DNA from: an uncultured bacterium
Lineage (GTDB): Bacteria > Actinomycetota > Coriobacteriia > Coriobacteriales > Coriobacteriaceae
Reading direction: 5' to 3'
Length of the DNA: 64,000 nt
NCBI GenBank assembly: GCA_905214465.1
Contig: CAJMMD010000002.1
Span: forward strand, 1 to 64,000
The notes below the pieces were generated by a model. It did no database searches and was not told the DNA's origin. It saw only the letters and a program-made list of their open reading frames with translations. The position numbers were made by a program, and so were the translations under genes. Below, in pieces: positions 56,325 through 64,000 of the stretch; within the stretch, counting starts at the first letter, position 1, and each line of letters begins with the position of its first letter.

Positions 56325-57314
56325 ATGGTAAGTATTGTTCTTGCTAGCCATGGTGACTTGGCGGCTGGAATCAAGCAGACGGGCTCGATGGTCTTTGGCG
56401 ATCAGCCGTCTGTTGCCGTGGTCTCGCTCGAGCCGAGCATGGGCCCCGACGACTTCCGTGCCAAGGTCGAGGAGGCAATCGCTTCCTTCGAGGACCAGGA
56501 GCAGGTGCTCTTCCTCGTTGATCTGTGGGGCGGCACGCCGTTCAACCAGATCAGCGGGCTCATCGAGGGCCACGATTCCTGGGCTATCGTCACCGGTGTC
56601 AACCTGCCTATGCTCATCGAGGCATATTCGCAGCGCTTTGACGCAAAGAACACTGCACATGCGATCGCAAAACATCTCGTGACTGAGGCTAAGGCCGGCG
56701 TGCGCGTCAAGCCCGAGTCTCTGGAGCCCGAGGAGAAGAAGCCGGCTGCGGCCGCCGCTGCTCCTGCGGGTGCCATTCCTCCGGGAACGGTGATCGGCGA
56801 CGGGCACATCAAGATCGCCCACGTCCGTATCGACACGCGCCTGCTGCATGGTCAGGTGGCCACCACGTGGACCAAGCAGATCAACCCCAACCGCATCATC
56901 GTGGTTTCCGACGGCGTTGCTCACGACGAGCTCCGCAAGACCATGATCGAGCAGGCTGCCCCTCCGGGAGTTCATGCCAACGTCGTGCCCATCAAGAAGA
57001 TGGCCGAGGTCGTCAAGGACACGCGCTTTGGTGACACCAAGGCCATGCTGCTTTTCGAGAACCCGCAGGATCTGCTCAGGGCCATCGAGGCCGGCGTCGA
57101 CATCAAGGAAGCCAACATCGGTTCCATGGCCCACTCCAAGGGCAAGGTCGTCGTCACCAACGCCGTCGCCATGGGCGATGACGACGTCAAGACCATCGAG
57201 GCTCTCAAGGCCAAGGGCGTCAAGTTCGAGGTCCGCAAGGTTCCTTCGGATTCCTCCGAGGATCTCGACGCCATGTTGAAGAAAGCTAAGGCCGAACTGG
57301 CCGCTCAAGCATAG
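56325..57314 (+). CDS. manX: PTS mannose-family EIIAB
   Basis: This 329-residue fused EIIAB protein phosphorylates sugars imported by the EIIC-EIID pair. The IIA domain (1-125) has the phosphorylated His9 in VLASHGDLA. An Ala/Pro linker (about 140-155) leads to the IIB domain, whose active histidine lies in DTRLLHGQVATTW. AAGGAGG precedes the ATG at 56325. It heads the operon with IIC 18 bases downstream. Mannose is the usual substrate of this subgroup, with glucose, fructose or glucosamine also possible. Confidence 0.94.
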   Translation: MVSIVLASHGDLAAGIKQTGSMVFGDQPSVAVVSLEPSMGPDDFRAKVEEAIASFEDQEQVLFLVDLWGGTPFNQISGLIEGHDSWAIVTGVNLPMLIEAYSQRFDAKNTAHAIAKHLVTEAKAGVRVKPESLEPEEKKPAAAAAAPAGAIPPGTVIGDGHIKIAHVRIDTRLLHGQVATTWTKQINPNRIIVVSDGVAHDELRKTMIEQAAPPGVHANVVPIKKMAEVVKDTRFGDTKAMLLFENPQDLLRAIEAGVDIKEANIGSMAHSKGKVVVTNAVAMGDDDVKTIEALKAKGVKFEVRKVPSDSSEDLDAMLKKAKAELAAQA

Positions 57315-57332
57315 TAAAGGAGGGTCCGATAC

Positions 57333-58151
57333 ATGTCTGCAATCACTATTCTGCTTGTTGCGATTGTCGCGTTGCTTGCCGGTATGGAAGGCATTCTGGA
57401 TGAGTTCCAGTTCCATCAGCCGCTCGTGGCATGCACGCTTATCGGTCTCGTAACCGGTCACCTTCAGGAGGGCATCCTCCTGGGCGGTTCGCTCCAGATG
57501 ATGGCCCTTGGCTGGGCTAACGTCGGCGCCGCCGTCGCGCCTGACGCCGCTCTGGCCTCGGTCGCTTCTTCGATCATCATGGTGCTCGCCCTCAACGGTG
57601 GCGCCACCGATTCGGCCAAGGCCGTTACCGCCGCCATCGCCGTCGCCGTCCCGCTGTCGGTCGCTGGTCTGTTCCTGACCATGATCTGCCGTACCCTGGC
57701 TACCGCTATGGTTCACGGCATGGACGCCTGCGCCGAGAAGGGCGACTTCGCCGGCATCGAGCGTTGGCAGTACGCCGGCATCCTCATGCAGGGTGTTCGT
57801 ATCGCCATCCCGGCAGTACTTCTGTGCATCATCCCGGCCGAGGCCGTTACCAACGCGCTTAACGCTATGCCCGATTGGCTGTCCGGCGGCATGGCTGTCG
57901 GCGGCGGCATGGTCGCTTCCGTCGGTTACGCCATGGTCATCAACATGATGGCCACCAAGGAGACCTGGCCGTTCTTCATCCTCGGCTTTGTCCTTGCTGC
58001 CATCCCTCAGCTCACGCTGATCGCCCTTGGCCTCATCGGCATCTCCCTTGCCCTCATCTACCTTGGCCTTAAGGATCTGGCCAAGCAGGGTGGCGGCATG
58101 GGCGGTGGCTCCGGCGATCCGCTCGGCGACATTCTGAACGATTACGAGTAG
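57333..58151 (+). CDS. manY: PTS mannose-family EIIC
   Basis: This is a 272-residue membrane subunit of the mannose-family permease. The FHQPLVACTLIGLVTGHLQEG and GGSLQMMALGWANVGAAVAPD segments are signatures of EIIC of this family, followed by six or more hydrophobic segments and a glycine-rich cytoplasmic tail. AAAGGAGGG precedes the ATG. It forms the sugar channel together with EIID encoded next. Confidence 0.95.
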   Translation: MSAITILLVAIVALLAGMEGILDEFQFHQPLVACTLIGLVTGHLQEGILLGGSLQMMALGWANVGAAVAPDAALASVASSIIMVLALNGGATDSAKAVTAAIAVAVPLSVAGLFLTMICRTLATAMVHGMDACAEKGDFAGIERWQYAGILMQGVRIAIPAVLLCIIPAEAVTNALNAMPDWLSGGMAVGGGMVASVGYAMVINMMATKETWPFFILGFVLAAIPQLTLIALGLIGISLALIYLGLKDLAKQGGGMGGGSGDPLGDILNDYE

Positions 58152-58167
58152 GAGGGGAGTGATACAT

Positions 58168-59088
58168 ATGGCAGAGAACAAGATTCAGCTCACCAAGGCT
58201 GACCGTAAGAAGGTTTGCTTCCGTCATCAGTTCCTTCAGGGCTCGTGGAACTACGAGCGTATGCAGAACGGCGGCTGGTGCTTCGCAATGATCCCTGCGA
58301 TCAAGAAGCTCTACACCAGCAAGGATGACCAGATTGCCGCTCTTAAGCGCCACCTGGAGTTCTATAACACCCACCCCTATGTTTCCGCCCCCGTCATTGG
58401 CGTTACCCTCGCCCTCGAGGAGGAGCGCGCCAACGGTGCTCCGATTGACGATGTCGCCATTCAGGGCGTCAAGGTCGGTATGATGGGCCCGCTCGCCGGC
58501 GTCGGCGACCCCGCCTTCTGGTTCACCCTTCGCCCGATTCTGGGCGCACTGGGCGCTTCCCTGGCCCTGTCCGGCAGCATCGCCGGTCCGCTGCTGTTCT
58601 TCTTCGCGTGGAACATCATCCGTTACGCTTTCCTGTGGTACACGCAGGAGTTTGGCTACAAGGTCGGCTCCTCCATCGCCAAGGACCTCTCCGGCGGTCT
58701 GATGGGCAAGGTCACCGAGGGTGCTTCCATCCTGGGTATGTTCATCATCGGCGCCCTGGTCGAGCGCTGGGTGTCCATCTCCTTCACCCCGGTCGTCTCC
58801 AAGGTCACGCAGTCTGCTGGCGCCTATATCGACTGGGCCAACCTGCCCGCCGGTTCTGAGGGCATCAAGCAGGCACTGACGATGTACAGCTCTGTCGGTG
58901 CCAACGCACTCGACCCGGTGAAGGTCACCACGCTTCAGGCCAACCTCGATCAGCTCATCCCCGGCCTTGCCGCCGTGTGCCTGACCCTTCTGGTCTGCAA
59001 GCTCCTCAAGAAGAAGGTCAGCCCGATCGTCATCATCCTGGCTCTCTTCGCCGTCGGCATCATCGGTCGCGTCTGCGGCTTCATGTAA
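58168..59088 (+). CDS. manZ: PTS mannose-family EIID
   Basis: This is a 306-residue EIID membrane subunit. Conserved stretches include the amphipathic N-terminus (LTKADRKKVCFRHQFLQGSWNYERMQ in overlapping short parts), FYNTHPYVSAPVIGVTLALEEE, and GPLAGVGDPAFWFTLRPIL. The C-terminus is hydrophobic. The ATG at 58168 is preferred over GTG 58159 because GGGGAG lies 8 bases upstream. It starts 16 bases after EIIC and ends the core operon. Confidence 0.94.
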   Translation: MAENKIQLTKADRKKVCFRHQFLQGSWNYERMQNGGWCFAMIPAIKKLYTSKDDQIAALKRHLEFYNTHPYVSAPVIGVTLALEEERANGAPIDDVAIQGVKVGMMGPLAGVGDPAFWFTLRPILGALGASLALSGSIAGPLLFFFAWNIIRYAFLWYTQEFGYKVGSSIAKDLSGGLMGKVTEGASILGMFIIGALVERWVSISFTPVVSKVTQSAGAYIDWANLPAGSEGIKQALTMYSSVGANALDPVKVTTLQANLDQLIPGLAAVCLTLLVCKLLKKKVSPIVIILALFAVGIIGRVCGFM

Positions 59089-59144
59089 GCACGCTTCGGC
59101 TTAAGACCGAGAGTTGCTAGGCAAGGGCTTTTGAGCCATTGAAA

Positions 59145-59190
59145 CGGACCGCACCCGGTGGGTACACTGGATGCGGTCCGATTGTTTTTA
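59145..59190 (+). terminator. Terminator between manZ and manO
   Basis: The stem cggaccgca (59145-59153) pairs with tgcggtccg (59172-59180) and is followed by TTGTTTTTA. manO may be expressed by readthrough or from its own weak promoter. Confidence 0.78.
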
Positions 59191-59208
59191 TTGGAGGGCG
59201 AGGCGCGT

Positions 59209-59607
59209 ATGGCGCAATCTCAGAACAGCACGGTCGATTTGGCAACGCCGGCAACCTGCCTGATGGGGCTTACCAGTCACGGTAACGTGATGGTGGGCAA
59301 TAAGGCGTTTGAGTACTATAACGAGCGTAATCCCGAGGATTATATCCAAATCCCGTGGGACGAGGTCGACTATATTGCCGCCGAGGTTTTGCGCGGCACC
59401 AAGAAGATTACGCGTTTTGCCATCTTTACCAAAGAGAATGGCCACTTTACGTTTTCGACGCGCAATGACAAGGAAACGCTTCGCGCGGTGCGTAAGTACA
59501 TTGACGAGGACAAGCTCGTTCGTTCGCCCGACTTTATCGATGTGACGGCCAAGGGCGCCAAGAGCATCCCCTCCGTTATCAAAAACCTTTTCCACAAAGG
59601 CAAGTAG
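59209..59607 (+). CDS. manO: ManO-like DUF956 protein
   Basis: This 132-residue DUF956 protein is typically encoded at the end of mannose-PTS operons and is thought to be regulatory. Recognisable parts are LMGLTSHGNVMVGNKAFEYYNERN and YIQIPWDEVDYIAAEVL, a pleckstrin-like beta fold. The start at 59209 is preferred over 59158 because GAGG lies just upstream and family members begin close to the LATPATCLMG segment. An intrinsic terminator separates it from manZ. Confidence 0.88.
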   Translation: MAQSQNSTVDLATPATCLMGLTSHGNVMVGNKAFEYYNERNPEDYIQIPWDEVDYIAAEVLRGTKKITRFAIFTKENGHFTFSTRNDKETLRAVRKYIDEDKLVRSPDFIDVTAKGAKSIPSVIKNLFHKGK

Positions 59608-59660
59608 TCATTAAAGAGCGCCCCCTCAAAGTGGGGCGCAGTCTCCCATGTGGCTCGATC

Positions 59661-59832
59661 GGGAAAGTGCATCCCAGTTCGAGCGTCGATTCCGGGATGT
59701 AGTTTCCGGAACGGGGTCGTTTGGGAAACCGTGTCCCGTTTCGAGCCGAAATTCTGGGTCACAGTTTCCCAGCGAGGTCTCATGGGGAAAGTCTGACCCA
59801 GAATTTGCCTGGATAGTGGGACGCACTTTCCG
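59661..59832. repeat. Hairpin array type 2, three units
   Basis: Units at 59661-59709, 59723-59770 and 59784-59832 each begin with gggaaa and end with an inverted gtttccc-type copy, with inner tccc/ggga pairs. They recur about every 62 bases. The same unit type is found twice at 34811-34919. The gap between manO and the tRNA (305 bases) holds no gene. Confidence 0.72.
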
Positions 59833-59912
59833 GAGGGCTGTTCCACCGCAACTTCGAAGAGTGGGTATACGCTGCATTACAGCGGCGTAAATCTGCTACA
59901 CTAATACAACAT

Positions 59913-59988
59913 GCCTCCGTAGCTCAGGGGATAGAGCACCGCTCTCCTAAAGCGGGTGTCGACGGTTCGAATCCGCCCGGGGGCACCA
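59913..59988 (+). tRNA. tRNA-Arg (anticodon CCU)
   Basis: A complete cloverleaf is visible: the acceptor gcctccg pairs with cgggggc, the D loop contains agctcagggga, the anticodon stem ccgct/agcgg encloses ctcctaa with anticodon cct, and the T loop is ggttcgaatcc. The CCA end (59986-59988) is encoded. tRNA-Arg(CCU) genes are frequent integration sites for mobile DNA, and the downstream sequence is clearly atypical. Confidence 0.96.
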
Positions 59989-60317
59989 GAAAAATCGCAG
60001 GTCAGGAGTTAATTTTGCTTCTGACCTGTTCTGGTTTTAGGGTTAAGAACTGCTTTTGTTTGTAAATCTGGTAAGTAAATAATTTAACTTACCGAGTTTT
60101 CCACTGAAAACAGGAAATCACCATTTTGGGGATAAAAAGTTTTCAACAGCCGTTAGTCGGTTCCATTTTGGTGAAGCGCTTCCTCAATTTGGGTAAAAAA
60201 TTTCACCATTTTGATGATTCGGCTGCTTTGAGTTTTTGATAAAAACGCCTGTTCAGAAGCTTGCGCTATACCCATTTTGGTGAAACCAATTAATAGAGAA
60301 ATATACTATAAAAATAT
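59989..60317. repeat. AT-rich stretch with five CCATTTTGG-type boxes
   Basis: After a weak hairpin (caggtcag 59998-60005, ctgacctg 60021-60028), boxes related to ccattttggtga occur at about 60119-60130, 60163-60174, 60183-60197 (degenerate), 60204-60217 and 60272-60283. CCAttttGG-type cores are near-palindromic and the boxes share orientation. They look like iterons or multiple operator sites. Base composition is much more AT-rich than the rest of the window. No gene is seen. Confidence 0.65.
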
Positions 60318-60493
60318 AGGGACGGCGATGCCGTCCTCTTCGCTCGCGAAGCTCGCTGCGCGGCCACGTACCGTGTCCTTGCCGCCGGCTAAGCCGTCGA
60401 TAAAGAATAGGGACAGCGATGCTGTCCCCCTTCGCTCGCGAAGCTCGCTGCGCGGTCACGCGCCGTGACCTTGCCGCCGGCTGTGCCGTCGAT
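60318..60493. repeat. Tandem duplication of about 91 bp
   Basis: Copy 1 (60318-60401) and copy 2 (60409-60493) both run agggac.gcgatgc.gtcc, then ttcgctcgcgaagctcgctg, and end gccgtcgat. The copies differ at scattered bases, and several differences keep local pairing (ggacggcgatgccgtcc versus ggacagcgatgctgtcc). It is a structured GC-rich block inside an AT-rich region. Confidence 0.85.
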
Positions 60494-60529
60494 TGATTCG
60501 CTCACTGCGTTCGCTGATTGATTGATGGA

Positions 60530-60763
60530 CTAATCCGTTTTCTCAGTCACACCAGTCATGAGTGCAGCGATTGTCATGTCGAATCCGTTAGCAATTTTAC
60601 AGAGGTTAGAAAGACTGACATTTCTTCGTCCGACCTCTATCGAGGCGTAGTAAGACCTGTCCATGCCGATGCGATTCGCAAATTGTACTTGAGAGTAACC
60701 AGACTTTGATCTTAATTCTTTGCAGCGTAGACCAAAGGATCGTTGTAGCGGCGAGATATCCAT
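60530..60763 (-). CDS. Small XRE-family transcriptional regulator
   Basis: This 77-residue single-domain helix-turn-helix protein is of the Cro/CI (XRE) type: LRSKSGYSQVQFANRIGMDRS, then YYASIEVGRRNVSLSNLCKIAN. No ribosome-binding site precedes the ATG at 60763 or the in-frame ATG at 60778, so translation may be leaderless. A perfect 13-bp inverted repeat just upstream (60779-60819) is a likely self-operator. It is the divergent neighbour of the large surface protein and may control it. Composition is AT-rich, suggesting acquisition by transfer. Confidence 0.85.
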   Translation of the reverse strand: MDISPLQRSFGLRCKELRSKSGYSQVQFANRIGMDRSYYASIEVGRRNVSLSNLCKIANGFDMTIAALMTGVTEKTD

Positions 60764-60778
60764 GACAAAAAGAGTCAT

Positions 60779-60819
60779 GGATTGTTGTATAAAAGCCAAC
60801 GGACCATATACAACAATCC
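60779..60819. promoter_or_regulatory. Operator palindrome of the XRE regulator
   Basis: Arms ggattgttgtata (60779-60791) and tatacaacaatcc (60807-60819) are perfectly complementary with a 15-base spacer. They lie immediately upstream of the regulator start and 80 bases before the divergent surface-protein gene. Confidence 0.75.
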
Positions 60820-60900
60820 CTGTTAAGGCGCATAATTATCTCTATTGGAAAGCACCCTGATGCCCAGTCGGATAGGGCACGGAAAAGGAATGGAATAGCA

Positions 60901-63900
60901 ATGACTCAGGGAAAGCATTTCGCTGCCGGCGGCGATCACTTCGCCACACTGCCAAACAAAAAGATTCACGCCCCGAAGGGGATCGCGCGTCTGACCGTCA
61001 CCGCGGCGACCATGGCCGCCATGACCGGATCGAGCCTCATCTCACCGTTCACGGCATTCGCCCAGACCGGTGACGGGGGCACGCAGCACCCCGCCGTGAT
61101 GTCGCCGATTGCCGCCCACGCCGGCGCGGCATCCGGTGTCGGCGCGAAATCCGCCGCACAGACCATCGCGGACCTGCAGAAGGCAGTCGACGAGGCGAAG
61201 GCGAAGGAGGACGCCGCCAAGGCATCCTACGATGAGGCCGCCGGTCCCTACAACGAGGCGGCTTCCGCCCGCGACCAGGCCAAGGCATCCTACGATTCGG
61301 CAGTCAGCGCCGGCACGGCAGCCGACCGAGCGGCAATGGACGAGTACGCCCGTCAGGTCGCGGAGGGCAAGGACGCCGCCGATGCCGCCGGCAAGGACCT
61401 CGAGCAGGCGAAGGCGGGTCTCGCAGACGCCAAGGCGGATGCATCCGAGAAGGACGAAGCGTACCAGTCCGCCCTCAAGGCGGCCCAGGACGCCAAGGAT
61501 GCCCTCGATAAAGCCAAGGCCGATGCCGTAAGCGCCACCCCGGAGGCTATCCGTGCCGCCGAGCAGGCGGTACGCGACGCCCAGGATGCCGTGAGCAGGG
61601 CACAGGCCGAACTCGACAACGCCAACGCGATGCTTGCCGATGCCCAGTCCAAGCTGGTTGCGGCCCAGTCTGCAAAGGATTCCGCCGATTCCGTCCTCGC
61701 CGCAGCCCAGCAGAACAAGGACGTGGCGGATGCGAAGGCCGCAGCCGCCAGCGCCGCCTACGAGAAGGCGAAAGCAGACCTCGCCGCAGCGGAGGCAGGC
61801 GCCAGCGGTCCGGAGTACGATGCGGCGAAACAGAAGGTCGCGGACGCGGAGGCAGCCCTCGCTGTCGCACGAGCGGCACAGTCCCAGTGCGAGTCCGAGC
61901 TCGAGCAGGCACAGTCCGCTGCGGCAACGGCACAAGCCGATCTGAATGATGCCCAGACGGCTCTCTCCGTAAAGCAGCAGGCCGCGGCCGATGCCGAATC
62001 CGGTGTGAACGCCGCCCAGTCCGCTCTCGATGCCGCGAACGCCGACCTCGATGCGGCCAAGCAGGCGAATGCCGACGCCGTCGCCAAGCTGGACGCCGCG
62101 AAGCAGGCTGTCAAGGACGCCGAGTCCGCCAAGGCAGCCGCCGACGTAGAGCTCGCGAACGCCAAGGCCGCAAAGGATACCGCAGACGCCGCCGTGACCG
62201 CCGCGCAGCAGAAGGTCGACGAGGCACAGGCGAAACTCGATTCCGCCGACGCGCAGCTCAAGCAGGGAGCCATCGGCTTCTTCCGTGCCATGGGTGCCGA
62301 TGACGCAGTCAACATCATCCTGAACGCCAAATATGCCGGAAAGACCGAAGTCGGCAACTCCAAGGATGCCACGTCCCTTGATAACATGCTCAATGCGATC
62401 AGGTGGATGAAGTCCGTCAACGACTACCGCAAGTCGGTCGGCCTGTCCGAGCTCCATGTCACCTACAAGCTCATCGCCGGTGCCATTGCGGATGCCAACT
62501 ACAGCGACACCGTGCTCGATCATGCCCGTCAATATGATTTTGCCGAAAACCTGGCATGGAATTACGGAATCGATCCGAGTGGGCAGTGGATCGAGCAGGA
62601 GAAGGGCTTTTTCGACAAGGCAACGGAGGCCCTTTATGGAGTCACCGGTCTTGTCGGCAAGGATGCCTATGATTTCTATGCAAAGAACGGCGTCGCAATC
62701 AACCATTGGATTGCAGACAACTGCCGCTGGGAGAACGGCAGCAGCGGCACCGTCGGCCATTACATGAACATCATCAATCCCGAACTCGCCGTTATGGGAA
62801 TGGCAACCTGCACCAAGGGCACCATGTCCGGGCTTCAGACGCAGTGCTACACCGCAGAGATCTCCGGCTGGTCCGGCTCCGGTTGGAACATGAACCCCAT
62901 GTCCGTCGACGAGTACGAGCAGAAGCTGACCTCCTATATCAACGGCCTCAAGAACGCCAAGAGCGCACTCGACGCAGCCAAGACCAATCTCGCATCCAAG
63001 AAGCAGGCAGCCGCCGGCGCCGCCGCAACCGTCCAGCAGAAGCAGGTCGCAGCGGATTCCGCACAGGCAGGTGTCGATGCCGCGAAGCAGGACGTCACCG
63101 ATGCCCAGCGTGCCGTCGATGCCGCAAAGGCTGATCTCGCATCCAAGCAGCAGGGCGTCACGGATGCCCAGACCGAGCTTGATGCGGCGAAATCGGACCT
63201 CGATGCCGCCAACGCGGCAGTCGATACGGCAAAGACGACCGTCCAGCAGAAGCAGGTCGCCTTTGATGCCGACAATGCGGTCGTAACGGGCGCACAGATC
63301 AAGCTGGACTCCGCCAAGGCGGACACCGAGGCCAAGCAGCAGGACGTCACGGTTGCGAACGCCGATCTCGCGAAGTTCTTCCAGGACGTCGCCGACGCCA
63401 AGAAGGCGCTCGATACAGCAAAGAGCGCCCACGACGCGGCGGCAGCCGATCAGGTCGAGAAGGCGACCGTCCTCGCCGCCGCCGAGCAAAAGGCGGACGC
63501 CACCGCACGCGCCCTCGCGGATGCCCAGCGTGCCGTCGATGCCGCAAAGGCCGACACCGGCGTTGCCGCCGAGAGGCTTACCGGCTCCCAGACCGATCTC
63601 GAGGACGCACAGTCGAACCTCGACATCCTCACCGGCCTTGCCGCGAAGCTCGCAGAGGCACAGCAGCGCGAGCAGGATGCAGCAAAGGCCGTCAATGACA
63701 CCAAGGCCGCCCTCGATGCCGCGAAGGCGGATACCGCCGCCGCCGAGTCCCTGGTCTCCGCCGCCGAGCAGGTAAAGGCGCAGGCAGACGCCAAGCTGTC
63801 GAAGCTGAACTCCATCGATGCCGGCGCGGCGATCGCTTCCGGCCATGATGTGAACGCGGATGACGCCCTCAACGCGCTTTTCGCCGCAGCAGTCGAGGCA

Positions 63901-64000
63901 CGTGCCAAGGTCGCGCCCGCCAAGGCCATCCTGGACGAGAAGCAGGCCGCGGTGGACGGGCTCCAACCCGGCTATGATGCGGCACTCGCTGCCTACGAGC
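60901..64000 (+). CDS. Coiled-coil surface protein with internal CAP domain (5' part, runs off the window)
   Basis: The frame opened by the ATG at 60901 has no stop through the window end (at least 1,033 codons). An extended signal peptide of about 52 residues ends in TAFAQ. Residues about 80-460 are Ala/Asp/Lys-rich heptads (QKVADAEAALAVA style). At about 490-656 a CAP/SCP-like domain appears (SVNDYRKSVGLSEL, FAENLAWNYG, VGHYMNIINPELAVMG). A second coiled coil follows from about 680, with a repeated segment DAQRAVDAAKAD encoded at both about 63,100 and 63,519. It is probably a wall- or membrane-anchored fibre; the anchor lies outside the window. The XRE regulator is divergent. Confidence 0.85.
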   Translation, partial: MTQGKHFAAGGDHFATLPNKKIHAPKGIARLTVTAATMAAMTGSSLISPFTAFAQTGDGGTQHPAVMSPIAAHAGAASGVGAKSAAQTIADLQKAVDEAKAKEDAAKASYDEAAGPYNEAASARDQAKASYDSAVSAGTAADRAAMDEYARQVAEGKDAADAAGKDLEQAKAGLADAKADASEKDEAYQSALKAAQDAKDALDKAKADAVSATPEAIRAAEQAVRDAQDAVSRAQAELDNANAMLADAQSKLVAAQSAKDSADSVLAAAQQNKDVADAKAAAASAAYEKAKADLAAAEAGASGPEYDAAKQKVADAEAALAVARAAQSQCESELEQAQSAAATAQADLNDAQTALSVKQQAAADAESGVNAAQSALDAANADLDAAKQANADAVAKLDAAKQAVKDAESAKAAADVELANAKAAKDTADAAVTAAQQKVDEAQAKLDSADAQLKQGAIGFFRAMGADDAVNIILNAKYAGKTEVGNSKDATSLDNMLNAIRWMKSVNDYRKSVGLSELHVTYKLIAGAIADANYSDTVLDHARQYDFAENLAWNYGIDPSGQWIEQEKGFFDKATEALYGVTGLVGKDAYDFYAKNGVAINHWIADNCRWENGSSGTVGHYMNIINPELAVMGMATCTKGTMSGLQTQCYTAEISGWSGSGWNMNPMSVDEYEQKLTSYINGLKNAKSALDAAKTNLASKKQAAAGAAATVQQKQVAADSAQAGVDAAKQDVTDAQRAVDAAKADLASKQQGVTDAQTELDAAKSDLDAANAAVDTAKTTVQQKQVAFDADNAVVTGAQIKLDSAKADTEAKQQDVTVANADLAKFFQDVADAKKALDTAKSAHDAAAADQVEKATVLAAAEQKADATARALADAQRAVDAAKADTGVAAERLTGSQTDLEDAQSNLDILTGLAAKLAEAQQREQDAAKAVNDTKAALDAAKADTAAAESLVSAAEQVKAQADAKLSKLNSIDAGAAIASGHDVNADDALNALFAAAVEARAKVAPAKAILDEKQAAVDGLQPGYDAALAAYE

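Noticed and set aside
60318..60493. Possible small RNA or toxin gene in the tandem duplication
   Set aside because: No open frame with a ribosome-binding site was found, and no promoter could be identified; only the repeat itself is supported.
61042..63966. 974-residue open frame on the minus strand
   Set aside because: It mirrors the coiled-coil surface protein on the plus strand. Its Gly/Cys/Leu-rich low-complexity composition and lack of any domain or ribosome-binding site mark it as a shadow frame.

Overview
The window reads as chromosomal DNA of a high-GC gut actinobacterium of the class Coriobacteriia, most likely Collinsella or a close relative. This rests on the GC-rich coding style, several phosphotransferase (PTS) sugar systems beside a dnaK-grpE-dnaJ-hspR chaperone operon of actinobacterial type, a nickel hydrogenase maturation set, and large surface proteins. 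The genus is an inference, because no rRNA or marker comparison was possible.

Layout. 0.3-14 kb is a carbohydrate region: a DUF1593 nucleoside-hydrolase-like protein, an esterase, a beta-glucoside-type PTS IIBC, an apiosidase-like hydrolase, an RpiR regulator, a GH106-like hydrolase with a divergent AraC regulator, a GH1 6-phospho-beta-glucosidase and a free-standing IIA(Glc). 14-21 kb holds a lipoprotein, a HAD phosphatase and a giant anchored surface protein preceded by a cobalamin riboswitch. 21-27 kb is a leftward operon (82-aa protein, nikR, hypF, hypC, hypD, hypE), followed by thioredoxin. 27.6-30.2 kb has a degenerate-looking uracil-DNA-glycosylase-fold protein and an LPXTG leucine-rich-repeat gene broken by an amber codon. 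30.2-34.6 kb is nadA-nadB-nadC-niaR behind a strong palindrome, then a ferredoxin. 35-39.5 kb is dnaK-grpE-dnaJ-hspR, followed by an aconitase-family hydratase, two small membrane proteins bounded by short inverted repeats, and clpB, which shares an upstream motif with dnaK.

47-50 kb has a DUF4143 ATPase and a membrane-anchored protein of unknown role. 50.6-55.9 kb has a DUF5692 membrane protein, a TetR regulator, a divergent large flavin/iron-sulfur oxidoreductase with two identical-pattern palindromes in its promoter, and hypA. 56.3-59.6 kb is a mannose-family PTS operon (IIAB, IIC, IID) and manO. From 59.9 kb on there is tRNA-Arg(CCU), an AT-rich stretch with repeated CCATTTTGG boxes and a 91-bp tandem duplication, a small XRE regulator, and the first 1,033 codons of a coiled-coil surface protein with an internal CAP domain that runs off the window.

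The intergenic DNA is unusually rich in long, mostly unrelated hairpins and dispersed palindromes. One family has three copies with compensating base changes, and another forms two arrays of about 47-bp hairpins. No rRNA, CRISPR array, transposase or integrase was seen. The most promising items are the riboswitch-controlled surface protein, the region after the tRNA, the palindrome families, the NikR with a metal-binding tail, and the TetR/DUF5692/oxidoreductase module.
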